From NCBI GenBank assembly GCA_020284085.1, contig JACEVL010000825.1, positions 724,001 through 788,000 on the forward strand: a DNA stretch of 64,000 nucleotides, read 5' to 3'. Shown piece by piece: positions 13,201 to 23,269 of the stretch; within the stretch, counting starts at the first letter, position 1; every line of letters begins with the position of its first letter. Origin of the DNA: Aporrectodea caliginosa (taxonomy: Eukaryota; Annelida; Clitellata; Crassiclitellata; Lumbricidae). Below the pieces are notes generated by a model. It saw only the letters and a program-made list of their open reading frames with translations. It did not search any database and was not told the DNA's origin. The position numbers and the translations under genes were made by a program.

Positions 13201-15029
13201 TGACGATAACGATAACGAAAATGTTCGTTAACGAAAATAAAATGATTTCGTTAACGATAACGATAGCTATAACTAAAATACTATAACTATAACTATGACA
13301 AAAATAACAATAACGAAAATTCATCTTTATTTTCGTTAATACAAAAAATAGAAATAGAAAGTGCAATATGAATGATTCGACATACCTGGTTATATGAGAA
13401 CGTAAAAATGCGCTATAAATAATAGCCTATATGTTAGCCCCGGATTTTTCATGTGTGAATTAACCCAGTAGTAGTGCGGCATTTTATTATTAATTGTTTT
13501 GTAAACGTTTCTATTTCATTGCGATTGCGACCAAACTTGAATAGCGCAATATCGCAAAATTGGAACTCAGACTAGTTACAGAAATGATTGCAATGACTGG
13601 AGTGATTGCACGCATTGTACATAATCAATCATTTATTACTTTCCTGCTCTCTGTGAATTTGTTTAAACTTCAGTAAAATATGAAATTGTCTTCTACATTG
13701 ACACATGTATCACCATTAGTCAACAAGATCCGGTAACTTTAATTATTAATTTTTTTATTATGCAATTTGTCAGTTACTTTGGAATGTCGTGCATTCGTGA
13801 AGTAGAATGCACCCATGCTCCAAAAGCTTTCAAAACACTGAGCAAATTGTGAAACAGCATGTAGCCTAAATATGCACAATTTTGCTTATAGCTTAATTAT
13901 TGAAACTATGTTGTAACTAAAATTAACGAAAATAAAAATCCATTAACTATAACTATAACTATAACTAAAAAATAATACTAACTATAACTATAACTAAAAA
14001 GAAAAACCATTAACTATAACTGTAACTATAACTAAAATAAAATCTATAAGGAGAATCACACTGCTGTCTTGGCAGGCTAGCAGCCTGAAATATGTTGCGA
14101 TTTCTGTCTTTTCACAGGAACTGGGAGTAACTATTAAGTCTATTTGGTCGCCGGAAACTGTTACACCGAAACATTTTACGCCGGAAACTGTTACGTCGGA
14201 ATCTGTTACGACGGAAACTGTTACGTCAGAACCTGTTACGACGGAACCCGTTACGCCGGAACCTGTTGTGACGGATCCTGTTACGCCGGAAACTGTTACG
14301 ACGGATCCTGTTACGACGGAAACTGTTACGACGGAACCTGTTACGCCGGAATCTTTAACGACGGAAACTGTTACATCGAAACTTTCTACGCCGGAGCCTG
14401 TTACGCCGGAACTTGTTGCGACGGAACCTGTTACGCCGGATGCTTTTACGCCGGAACCTGTAACGACGAAAACTGTTACGACGGATGCTTTTACGCAGGA
14501 ACCTGTAACGACGGAAACTGTTACATCGAAACATTCTAAGCCGAATTTTGTTACGCCGGAACTTGTTGCGACGGAACCTGTTACGCTGAAACCTGTTGCA
14601 ACGGAAACTGTTACATCGAAACTTTCTACGCCGGAGCCTGTTACGCCGGAACTTGTTGCGACGGAAGCTGTTACGCCGGAAGCTTTTACGCCGGAACCTG
14701 TTACGACGAAAACTGTTACGACGGTACCTGTTACGCCGGAACCTGTAACGACGGAAACTGTTACATCGAAACTTTCTACGCCGAAGCCTGTTACACCGGA
14801 ACTTGTTGCGACGGAACCTGTTACGCCGGAACCTTTTACGCCGGAACCTGTTACGACGGAAACTGTTACACCGAAACCTTCTGCGCTGGAAACTGTTACG
14901 TCGAAACCTGTTACGCTGAATCCTGTTACGCCGAAACATGACCCTGATACACCATCAACTGCTTCAGCGACCTGGTCTTCGCTGTTTCCAATACTTGGAA
15001 CAACATATTTTCTGCTAAGAGGATTTTAA
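1201..15029 (+). CDS. VWDE-like extracellular mosaic protein, 5'-partial, 16 exons
   Basis: Predicted exons: 1201-1456, 1865-1944, 2305-2341, 2941-3177, 3677-3852, 4555-5032, 5578-5782, 6369-6529, 6889-7134, 7729-7843, 8295-8417, 9257-9405, 9754-9863, 10780-10860, 11387-11528, 14118-15029 (TAA). All junctions are GT-AG and reading phase is kept across every one. In order, the protein has a Cys-rich segment, a VWD domain (DPNIYTFDY, SCNCGV, LCGN), a Cys-rich post-VWD region, one EGF module, a second Cys-rich segment, an ACAINGRCF...CLQCLPETS block, a TSP1-like module, a low-Cys region and a VTPEP stalk. The VWD-then-EGF order and the C-I-x-G-x-C block are what I know from VWDE proteins; the stalk is not part of that picture. 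The role is probably an adhesive surface or matrix protein. The start codon and signal peptide are not seen: the exon at 1201 needs a phase-2 donor upstream. The donors at 7135 (gttcgt) and 9406 (gttact) and the acceptor at 2940 are weak. Confidence 0.75.
1594..1835 (+). mobile_element. tRNA-derived SINE
   Basis: The sequence gcgatagcgcattggataac (1601-1620) resembles an A box, and gagttcgagccccgt (1649-1663) is a good B box about 40 bp downstream. The body runs to an aataaag-rich end and an (att)n tail up to about 1840. There is no clean tRNA cloverleaf and no 3' acceptor pairing, so it is a SINE, not a tRNA gene. It sits in the intron before the exon at 1865, whose acceptor is only about 25 bp past the tail. 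Confidence 0.7.
1865..3852 (+). other. VWD domain, spread over four exons
   Basis: Exons 1865-1944, 2305-2341, 2941-3177 and 3677-3852 join in phase. The first carries the domain start, C-S-S-V-T-D-P-N-I-Y-T-F-D-Y-G, the analogue of the usual C-x-x-x-x-D-P-H-x-x-T-F-D. The third carries GSCNCGV, a hallmark of the VWDE-type domain. The fourth carries IRMPSGLRVEI and LCGNSNG, matching the late VWD elements PSG and GLCGN. The 37-nt second exon encodes YFLNSQVGDFYL, the segment normally reading G-x-Y-x-L. The split of one domain across such small exons, all with matching phase, strongly supports the model. Confidence 0.8.
3910..4165 (+). mobile_element. tRNA-derived SINE with duplicated head
   Basis: It begins gggcgcggtggtgtaggggt (A-box region) and has two B-box copies, ggattcgaatccacc and gagttcgaatccacc, because the unit tgccttgcagccggagggtt is repeated. 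The body cgccgcgtagggaccctggg and the tail gaaggggcgctatataaata follow. The same body is found on the minus strand at about 12193-12390 and the plus strand at about 51891-52090. It lies in a VWDE-like gene intron. Confidence 0.8.
4555..5032 (+). other. Post-VWD exon with a furin-like RSRR site
   Basis: This 478-nt exon follows the VWD domain directly (phase 2 in, phase 0 out). It encodes about 159 residues with CxC and C-x(n)-C pairs typical of the region between VWD and EGF in VWDE proteins. At about 4768-4785 it reads RSRSRRSN, which fits the furin consensus R-x-R-R. If this is a secreted protein, the site could allow cleavage between the VWD part and the rest. It also holds several N-x-S/T sequons (for example NSTT and NSSL). 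Cleavage is inferred, not shown. Confidence 0.65.
5150..5345. repeat. Ancient interspersed repeat family (low confidence)
   Basis: The phrase ttagcgacttcattttcttagcc here resembles gttaacgatttcattttcttagtc at about 13015 and gttagcgaattaactgttttagcc at about 47992. All are preceded by a similar cctaagg/ccctgaag stretch. This looks like an old, diverged dispersed repeat of unknown class. Confidence 0.35.
5578..6529 (+). other. EGF module split by an intron
   Basis: Exon 5578-5782 ends with CANQCSGHGTCVEANCVCNQ and exon 6369-6529 continues GYIGTDCGI. The phase-1 junction therefore falls between the fifth and sixth cysteines of a six-cysteine EGF repeat. The G-H-G-x-C and C-x-C-x(5-8)-C spacing is standard for EGF. 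The pre-EGF part (VTDEWLPGGAYASIFEENC) resembles the region just before the first EGF in VWDE proteins. Only one EGF copy is visible, whereas vertebrate VWDE has a run of them. Confidence 0.75.
7729..8417 (+). other. Cys-rich block plus TSP1-like module
   Basis: Exon 7729-7843 encodes ACAINGRCF...CLQCLPETSNSSW, matching the C-x-I-x-G-x-C-[YF]...C-x-x-C-x-P block that follows the EGF and Cys-rich part in VWDE homologues. Exon 8295-8417 joins in phase 1 and encodes VQDWTPCTRQCDYGARSK followed by C-x(14)-C-x(4)-C. That W-x-x-C-x-x-x-C-x-x-G-x-x-x-R/K pattern is thrombospondin type 1-like, although the module is short. The VWD/EGF part is secure; calling this TSP1 is a pattern-based inference. 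Confidence 0.55.
8690..9190 (-). mobile_element. Decayed LINE 3' fragment
   Basis: On the minus strand, about 8880 to 8700 reads MVEGTRSRGRQKKRWIDNV, then WDLRRAIELARDRPKWRSFV and a stop. This is the common C-terminal end of LINE pol proteins (G-R-x-x-K-R-W-x-D-N, then A-x-D-R-x-x-W). A further open stretch at 9075-8884 continues upstream in another frame, so the copy is frameshifted. It lies in the intron between the exons at 8417 and 9257 of the VWDE-like gene. Confidence 0.65.
12193..12563 (-). mobile_element. Composite (dimeric) SINE with two tRNA-like heads
   Basis: Read on the minus strand from 12563, the first monomer is ggatcctgagtggccgagtg with a Ser/Leu-type A box and B-box gagttcgcttcccggtcgg. 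A C/A-rich linker of ACAATACAAC repeats follows. The second monomer is ggggcgcggtggtgtagggg with B-box gggttcgaatccacc, ending gtaggggcgctataacaagt. The second monomer is the same SINE as at 3910-4165. It lies in the intron before the last exon of the VWDE-like gene, in reverse orientation. Confidence 0.8.
13186..14063. mobile_element. hAT-like MITE with AT-rich ATAACGATAACG body
   Basis: The TIR cagtgtgattctcg (13186) pairs with gagaatcacactg (ending 14063). Flanks ctgtcctg (13178-13185) and ctgtcttg (14064-14071) are an 8-bp target duplication with one mismatch. Subterminal regions are runs of gataacgataacg and taactataactataac. No ORF is present. The right end is only 54 bp from the start of the last VWDE-like exon, close to where a branch point is expected. 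Confidence 0.75.
14118..15029 (+). other. Last exon: Thr/Pro/Val/Glu repeat stalk and hydrophobic C-terminus
   Basis: The acceptor is tttctgtcttttcacag at 14101-14117. From about 14150 to 14940 the exon is a tandem 15-bp repeat, roughly 53 copies, with consensus gttacgccggaacct (V-T-P-E-P, with T/S/K/D/L variants). The repeat keeps the reading frame throughout. It ends in about 25 residues, including SSLFPILGTTYFLLRGF, then TAA at 15027-15029. The stalk is rich in Thr and should be heavily O-glycosylated. The hydrophobic tail after small residues resembles a GPI-anchor signal or a very short membrane anchor. The complementary strand is also open across the repeat, but only as a shadow. Confidence 0.75.
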
Positions 15030-16827
15030 ACAGCAAAGCAAGATGCCATTTTAGATGCAGTTTACAGAAATTGTTATCAGTATTATCTTGCTTATACGTT
15101 ATACCAATTTAAAGCCTTTTTAATTCTTTATGAACAAGCGTTGTAAAACTGCAATATTTTCAAGTGCTTTAATTTTTTTAATATTAAGAAGGCATTCTTT
15201 GGAATAACTTCTAGTAGAAAATATTTTTTTAAATTGCTGATGTTTGTTGTGACACTTTTAAAAATATTTTAAATACACCGTATATTATATTGATTGAATT
15301 ATAATTATTACGAATAGTAACTTTTAAAATACATTAGCTTGGAGATAATATGAAACCAAAAGGGTAAAATCTCCTTGCATTCTGTTCTTTTTTGCCTTGC
15401 TATCTTTGCAGGAATGACATCAATGCTCTTAGGACCGGCGAGTAGGACCACTTTGGCCCAAACTGAGGATTTGCCACCATTCTGCAGCTGCACTGTGGAA
15501 TACCCTCTGCACTGCTGAATCCACATACTGCCATGAACGGCGCTATATAAGTTACTAATACTATTAGTATTTCTATGAATGCGATTATGATAGTTTGCGA
15601 TTATGACAATTTGTCTGCTTCTCACACCTGAAAAAGTTATGGGCGCTGGTCAAAGCGCGGTCGATGAGGCTGACAGAAAAGTACACAAGCTGTGTCTGAT
15701 GCATTCCAATGCGTATGAATTTCGAACACTGGTGTGTAATTATGATTTCTTTTAAAGCACAGAATATATTTCGTTTTTCTTGAGTTTACCTGAGAAAATC
15801 TGGAGATATTATGAGTTTTCATGTGAACATAACAACCTATGTTCCATAACGTACAAATAAATGACATATAATTGGATTATGTATAAGATTGCTTTTAACG
15901 AACTAAAACGAACTGTATAATTTTTTCATACACTGATTGTTAGAAGTGTTTCATTAATGACCATGAGAGTTTATACGAATAGTATTATGGCTAAATAATG
16001 TTTAAACAATTAAAGAAAATTTGTTCTCCACTACTAAAAACGTTTTTCATTCCAAACATACACCATTTTATCTGGGCCTACTAGTGATCATCAATTAATA
16101 TATTGTTTGTTATGATAAGCGAGTAATAGAATTTTCTGGATTAGCTTATACAAACAGACAGCACCAGATTGAAAGCATTATCCGATGCGCTCATGTTTAC
16201 GAGAAATCAACAAAGTTACTCCTGAAAAGCCAAAATATCAGACTGATTTTCATACGCATAAACTCGTGTAAAATGCATTCATCTCTGCGCAATGTGTTAC
16301 TTTTATCTTGTCGGCAAATTTATTCATACTGAACTTAACAGCAATAGGCCTATATAGCATAAATAGCGATAAATATCAACATAATTGCAGTATATAAATG
16401 TCAGGCTTCCAATAACGTTGATTCAAACATCTTGCGAATTGAAAATCATCTAGAAGCGTTCATCCATCAGTCCAGGCATGTCTAGACGATTTTATGCTTG
16501 CAAATTTCTTCAACTATATGCAGGAAAACAAATTTAGACTGTATGTCCTATAATTGTCATTAATGTTATAATCATTATGAATATTGACCTATTTACAGGA
16601 AATAGAAGCAATCATTGAAGTAGCAATGGCGCGTTGCAACTTGAATAAAGTGGTCTTATTGTTAACATAGCAATTGGCACTGCCAAACTTCTAAACAGAG
16701 AACTTAAAATAAAATAAAAATAAAACAGTACGTGCAGAGTCAAATAATCATTAACAAAATCATCCATCTATAGTTAAAGCAACACAAATTCCGTTGTAAT
16801 ATTAATGTTATTTCAAAGATTTTTTGA

Positions 16828-19800
16828 TTACACGTACAGATCTATTTTCTGAAGATCTACGAATTTCTGATCAATAGCTTTGTCAAACTCTTTATGGCTG
16901 ACATCTGTCACGCTGTATGGCTGCCCTTTGAGGTTGGCACTGAAACAGAAATGAGACTTCTATAGCAATAGCAAGGATGAGGCTGCATTACTAGTTTGAG
17001 TGTCATTATTGTTTTATAACAGTCAGCTAATCTACTTAAAGTAACTAGACGAAAATTGATAAACTTTTGAAAATTAGAATAAAACATTTCTCATGACGTT
17101 CATAAGAGTTTTACTATGATCATCAAATTATACAAGCGTTGTAGGCCTACAGGAGTCGCGTGGAAACAGAGACTTGCTCAGGTTTCTAGAACGACAAAAT
17201 TTATGCACACAACTGGGTAGTTTCACTTATATAAAATAAAATGTGAATAAAGTTAAATTGGATATCGTGTCTGTAAAAAAATCTTCACTCTACATCACTA
17301 GCCATTATATGCTGATAAAATTTGACATCTAGCTGCAAAACATCTGAAACGATAAAAGCTATTGGAAGCATTTTGAAATAGTATTATTTGGAAAAATCAA
17401 ATGAAGTAATTAGTATGAAAATATTCTAAAGCTATCAAATGTTTGATGGAGAAAAAAGTACGGTACAGCGCATCACACATCGCAAGTTGAATAAAACCCT
17501 AGAAAGACTCGTTCGTATCATGTCAATTGCTTGACATGATCTCCATAGAACGAGAATTCGTGACTTGAAGCTTTAATATTCGTAAATATTCGTGAATATT
17601 AGAGCATTTTTAATATTCGTAAATATTCGTAAGTATTCGTTGATGATGTCACTGTTTCCATTTTGTTTTCGAACTAATTTAAGACAAAGATTTACTATTT
17701 TAAGAATCTGATGTCGTTTTGCGGTGCTATTCTAAGTGAAGTTACTAGCTGATATAAGATGCATAACTGTAAAATGCTCTTGTTCTAAAGCCTAGTTTTT
17801 GTAACTGAACCTTGTACAATTAATCCAGGATTTTGAAGAATTAATAATGAAAAGAAATAAAAAAAATTAATATTCGTTGGCCAGTTTTAATATTCGTCAA
17901 TATTCGTCAATTTCTACCAATCTTAATATTCGTAATATGCGCATACTCGTTCTATGATGATCTCTATTCTAATTTCACACAAGCACTGTGATTTCGTTAA
18001 ACTTTGCAAGAACAGTGATACTAGGAATCTTATACCTTGTGACTGTCGACAACTGTCGTCGTAAGGAGGTGGAGGTGACTCTGGAGATGGAGACACGTAC
18101 GATTCTCTCCTGGGCTTCAGCTTAGTCCTAAGAAAAGAACGTTGTCATTGACGTTTTCCATTGAAATAAGCGACCAGTATAATATAATCGTCATCGGTAT
18201 CGTACTGGTGACGCTTTTTATATTATAGCTTTTTATAGGCCTTGTGTGAAAAAGCTACAGCTTTGGAGTTAATTACTGGTGAGAATGATGCATGCGCTTT
18301 TGAGTGGTACCAAAATTAGCTTAATAGGAGTCTTGATATTTGCACACATAATATTCAAAGTCGGACACTAGATGGGGTCAGATGAGATCAAGGAACAGCA
18401 GGGAAGATATTGCCACACTTCTAAACAGATAACTTATTTTATTCTTCTTCGTTATTGTACTACTAATCACATAATTTTATTTCAATAACAGACATAATCT
18501 CACAATCGAGTACAAATAGAGCCATACAAAAGCTAAAGCTTATACAAGGTTAGGCCCCTATTTCCATATTGTAATCATATACATTACTGAAAGCCTCAGC
18601 TTGTCAACGAAAGGTTGAGCTTTTGGTTTATAGATGAGACCAAAAGCTACGGCTGGGGAAGGTCTGGAAATGGTCCTAGGCAGTTAACATCACGTTATAA
18701 GCCTCTCCGCCCTGGATACAATCACTATGTGGGGAGTTTTAGCAAGCATTTACTATTTAGAGTTGATTTACTTGGCGCCATGATTTTATATTTTGTTTTA
18801 GTCACCCGAACTAGGTGCTATATAAATTCAATTGAGAAGTGGATAGGTTACTGACCTTGCAAAGCAAAAACCACCGATGACTAAAGCAGCCACGACAACA
18901 GTGAAGCATAGAGCGACTGGAAGAACACAAGTTAGCGATGGACAAGATCCTTCGTCGTCGTAATCATCGTTATCTTCAGTCATCGTTGCAGGATCTACGT
19001 ATGCTCTTATAATTAAGCCAGTCTCCTGTCGAAACATAGACACAGTGTGTTGTGATTTATTGCATAGCCATTGACGCACATCAATTCAATTTCAATTCAA
19101 TTCAATTTTTTTATTGAAGTCATTAAAGTGAAACAAAGGTAACATGAATATTTGCCATTGTTAGCATCACAACACAGTAGCAGCAAGATTATTTTTCATC
19201 ACTAGCCACAAAAGGGAACCCCGAAAGGACAATAGTCCCGCTAGCTAGGGTCACCTAAGTTATTACTATTATCGCAGTACATGATAACAACAGGAAGGAC
19301 TTAGAGTCAATATTTAGTTTCGATCCAAAAAAGCTATTGCGAAAAACATAAACCTTAACTACATTCAAACTACTTTCAAACATCATAACCCTGTAGGATT
19401 TTGATCCATATGCTTCACGTCACCTCGAATCTGGAACGATCTACCTTCTGAATTCCGCAAGCTTACAATTTCGCCACCTATATCGCCGCTCACACATCAT
19501 CACCTGCCTCAGGTTTCTCTGCGTATCACCCACACAGGCTCTCAACTCCAAACTAGAATCGCAACTCTTCAAGAAATGCAGATCTACCCTGTTCTACCCA
19601 TATGGGCATCACCACACAAAACGGTTAAACTAACTCGGGTCCTTTTACTACAAAAAAGTGCAATACGTATTATCTCCCATTCACACTATATTGCCCATAC
19701 TAATCCGCTTTTCTCGTCACTAAAAATTCTTAAAGTATATGATATAGCAAAAACTGCAATACTAGTCCTAATGCACAAATCTAGAAATAACACCCTCCCT

Positions 19801-22354
19801 CATAAGTTTCAAACCTACTTCCAACTCACGTCCCAAATTCACTCCTACTGTACCAGAGGGGCTGAGAAATATGCAATCCCATATGCCAGAACAAGATGTA
19901 GATCAAACAGTATTCAAGTTATTGGCCCTCGCTTGTGGAATTTACTGCCATCCACACTACAAGAAATTAAAACATTGCAACGGTTTAAACTTAAACTAAA
20001 AGAATTCTTCATAGTGGACTATGGTAAGGACTGATGTATTCTGACATGAGAAATAGACCTTATTGACTTGTATGACTTGGATTATGGAAAGGACTGCTCA
20101 AGGGAAAATGGACGTTGTCGTAAGAACTTAGAAACATTGTAAAGATAATTTGCTGTTTAACCCGTTGTCTTATGAACTTAGTAACTCTGTAAAGATAATT
20201 TGCTGTTTAACCCAATTAAAGTAGACTGGCTTTCTGTTCACCTTCTCCCCATTTCTTCCGCTAGTTTGTCTTCGCTCTTGTCTTTCTTCCACTACATCTG
20301 TCTCCCGTTCTCTCTTCCATTGCTATCCTTGTCTCCTATTCCTTCTGTCTTCTAACACTTCTGATTTTTTTTAATATATAACATATGATGTGCTTAAACA
20401 CCGTTTGGTCACGTGATTGAATAGCACATGAATAGTATAATTACTCTGAAATGTCAACAATGTAAAATTATGCTACTAACTATGGAAAAGATGGGGTCAA
20501 TGCCCATAAGCTATAGCTTCTTTTTGACTCCATTTGTACAGTGGCTTTGCTGCTCAGTTGGACATAAGCGTTTATTTTGTAATTATTTGTTTCTTGCTGC
20601 TGCTGTTACAATAAAGATATATCAATTCTATTCGATCTTCCGCCTTCCGGTCTTTCTCCTCTTCAACGAATCCGCTTTAACAATTCCTCTGCCTCCTCTC
20701 TGTGGTCTCCCTGGTAACCGGACTCAAAACTTCCTAGACTTCTCTGGAGAATCTCTCTGACACAATGCAGTGCTGGTAAACAGGCTGGTGTCTCGAGCGG
20801 TGGCTTTATAGTAGCGCTTTTGAGCCACTTACAGCCCAGCAAAAGAGCGAGAGTCAGCCAGAATTGTTTATAAATGTTGCACATTAGAGCCAATTTAGGC
20901 CATACTAATAACCACGTTGAGAAAGCTTTTGACTAACCGTCCTGCGTTGTCTCAACGCCTCAATGTTGCTTACAGAGACCTACCTTAACTATGTTGTCAG
21001 CGGAATTCACGGAAGCCATCAACATGATATCGAAAGAGAGAAAGTTTGGACTCGAATCCACCTGTGAATGTCCTTTGCAGATCGTCCTGTCGATATCCTC
21101 GTTGACAATAGCGATAACCTGATAGCTACAACGCAATTCCACCCGCCACTGCATGGCAGAGAACTTTAAAACATTACTAATCACCACAGTAAGCTTCCAC
21201 TTTATCAACAACGTGCAATTGTCTAGTTTAAAACGTTTAAGCTTTTATACTGGCAAATATTAATCTTCTTAAGTACTGTATTATGTAATATCATGTAATG
21301 CAAATATACCATTCTCAAGGAGTGTGCTTCGGATACTATAATAGCCACACAAAAGTGTTAGTGTCAATAGTTACAATAGGGCAATCATTGTAACTTGGAA
21401 CAATCCTCTTCCCACTAAATCACTATTGAAACAAAATTAATAACTAAACATTGCAACAGCATATGATTTACGAATGATAAATCTGAGCTGATGTACTCAT
21501 AGTTATGCTACCCTCTTGTCATGATAGGGGTTGTTGATACCCCGTGAAAATGCCAGCATAAACCCGCCTACAGATCGGAACCAAAAGATCCTTTCAATAG
21601 ATGCAACTCCTGTTCCGACTCTCGCCACGAATGCGTGTTCATTGAGAGATTCTGGGATAGTGTTTATGATGACATTGTGTGCATGATGATGAAGGTTTAT
21701 GATGATCATGATGATGATCATGATCATCACGTGATCGTAATGATCATGGTCATGATGATCATGATCATGAGGATGCCGTTGTTGCTCGTGATGACGATGA
21801 TTATGGTGATGATCGTGATTACGATGAACACGTTGATGATGAACATAACACAACAAAGGTTAAAGGCTAATAACGCGCTATGTTTGTTTCATGTTGGTAT
21901 TTATTTATTTCATGGCTATTATTTCCTGGCTGAACCAACAAATTAATGATATTAAAGGTGGGCAAATGTGACGCAAGAGTTCATGGGAACGAGGTGCAAT
22001 GAATCAGTGAAAGAGATAATTCATTGCGTATGTATCACGTGCGTACATTATGTATGCATATAGGTGTATGTCTATTTATACAGACATTTATATCGCGCCC
22101 TGCAGATACCACTGAAAACGCTATGCACTCATTACTAACATATCTAAACATGTGCGTTTAAAAAAGTTTCAACAAAGTGTTTGCACTTGATTAAGAGCTG
22201 ATTTACATTGATACCAATGCTTACTAAACAGTGTCATCTGTTCTTGGTTTAATCGACCCCTGTGCTGGATAGATGTCACTTGATAGAGCAAATTCCCGAT
22301 GAAGTGGAGAAATACTGCAACACTCAAGAAAGACAATAGAATACACAGCGACAT
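16828..22354 (-). CDS. Unrecognised small type I membrane protein with cytoplasmic PPPPY motif
   Basis: Predicted exons in reading order: 22354-22225 (ATG), 21651-21512, 21193-20984, 19025-18856, 18127-18036 and 16939-16828 (TAA). The first starts MSLCILLSFLSVAVFLHFIG, a good signal peptide, and ends phase 1. The second and third encode an extracellular part (VARVGTGVASIERIFWF, WRVELRCSYQVIAIVNEDI) with few cysteines. The fourth has an acidic stretch (EDNDDYDDEG) followed by a transmembrane segment of about 24 residues (PVALCFTVVVAALVIGGF). The fifth encodes a basic juxtamembrane stretch and SPSPESPPPPYDD, a WW-domain (PPxY) ligand. The sixth ends in DLYV. Phases agree for exons 1-5. Exon 5 ends phase 1 while the open frame of exon 6 needs phase 2, so one exon may be missing or the gene may be broken. 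I do not recognise the family. The gene converges on the VWDE-like gene, about 1.8 kb away. Confidence 0.5.
17544..17956. mobile_element. hAT-like MITE with internal attcgtaaatattcgt repeats
   Basis: TIRs catagaacgagaattcg (left) and the inverse of cgcatactcgttctatg (right) are flanked by a perfect 8-bp duplication, atgatctc, at 17536-17543 and 17957-17964. The interior repeats taatattcgtaaatattcg on both sides. It is an insertion in the last intron of the minus-strand membrane protein gene (between exons 18036 and 16939), where an exon may be missing. Confidence 0.8.
19390..20035 (+). mobile_element. Relic of a CR1/Jockey-type LINE, RT C-terminus
   Basis: The frame 19576-20034 reads LLLQKSAIRIISHSHYIAHT, PLFSSLKILKVYDIAKTAIL, HSYCTRGAEKYAIP, GPRLWNLLPSTL and FKLKLKEFF, the terminal part of non-LTR pol proteins (Q-K-x-A-x-R-I...H-T-x-P-L-F...G-P-x-x-W-N-x-L-P). 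Just upstream, around 19425, IWNDLPSEFRKL comes from another LINE end, so two fragments appear joined. It lies in an intron of the minus-strand membrane protein gene, opposite in orientation. Confidence 0.75.
21665..21840. repeat. ATGATC/GATCATG simple repeat
   Basis: A degenerate atgatcatgatcatg tract, partly palindromic because GATC and CATG are self-complementary. It lies just upstream (minus-strand sense) of the second exon of the membrane protein gene. A His/Ile-rich frame across it is probably intronic. Confidence 0.7.
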
Positions 22355-22944
22355 TCTGCCTAGCTTTAAATTGTCACTCTAATTTATATTATACATTTAT
22401 TATAGGTTTATATATCTATACGTATGACAGCTGTTCTTTCATAAAGGTGTAAGTGACCAGTTATCATATCATCGCAAACAATTTTAGATAATACAAAGTT
22501 ATATAAACATTATTACGCAATGATGTCAGGAAGGAATGTAAGTAGCCTGGTCTAAACCAAAAACATAGATTTGTTAGAGCTTCTTGAAGCGCATACTTTG
22601 ATAAATAAGCTGTTGAGAAATCAGCTGAATTGCCAGAAAAAGGCTGTTTACGCTAACAGTAAACTTATATGGAAAAGGTTCTGATGCAACTGATAGAAAA
22701 TCAGCTCATCCGAAGAAAAAAAATTTAACGAGCAATGGTTTGACATAGTGATATAATAAGAGTATAATATTAGCAAACATATTGCAGTATAAACACAATA
22801 CCCTTCATATTGCCATCCGCAACACATTGAGACATTTTGCGAACATATATCGTTGATATTCTTTCGTATGATATTATGTATCTTTTGCTGATTCAGCACA
22901 ACCTTTAGGCAAAATGTGAAGAAGCAGTTCAACATTTTCGTAAT

Positions 22945-23265
22945 CGTAATCGTAAACTCCACAATTATAAAGCGCTACTCTAAAGCTAAGCGCCAGGCGC
23001 CATCTTATTTACGAGCGCTGCGTCCTATCAGAGGGGTTGTCCATAGATTGATGTCCAGTGGAGGTCCGAATCCGGTTGTCAGAGAGACCAGAGAGAGGAG
23101 GCAGAGCAGTTGCTAAGACGGGGTTCGCTGAGGACGAGAAAACTTGGAAGGCAGAGGATCGGATGGATTGTGGTATGAATTATAGAAGAGGTGAGACTCT
23201 CATTTTAAGTGGAAAGCCTGTGGCGGTGATAAGAAGAAGAAAAACCTGACCGATGACGGTGGATG
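22945..23265. repeat. Dispersed repeat with similarity at 11630-12090 and 20640-20840
   Basis: It shares tataaagcgctactctaaag.taagcgc with a stretch near 12005 (tctactctaaagataagcgg). The purine-rich strand agaggcagagcagttgctaag matches the complement of ttcctctgcctcctctctg near 20685 and ttcctttgcttctttctcctgg at about 11860. Class unknown; it is not a gene. Confidence 0.35.
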
Positions 23266-23269
23266 AGTT

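Noticed and set aside
14355..14939. Minus-strand Arg/Asn/Phe-rich frame
   Set aside because: It is the antisense of the 15-bp coding repeat; the plus frame has the splice acceptor, the in-phase junction and a natural C-terminus.
21665..21856. His/Ile-rich frame as an extra exon of the membrane protein gene
   Set aside because: It translates a simple repeat; an acceptor at 21652 (cccag) starts the exon after it in the right phase.
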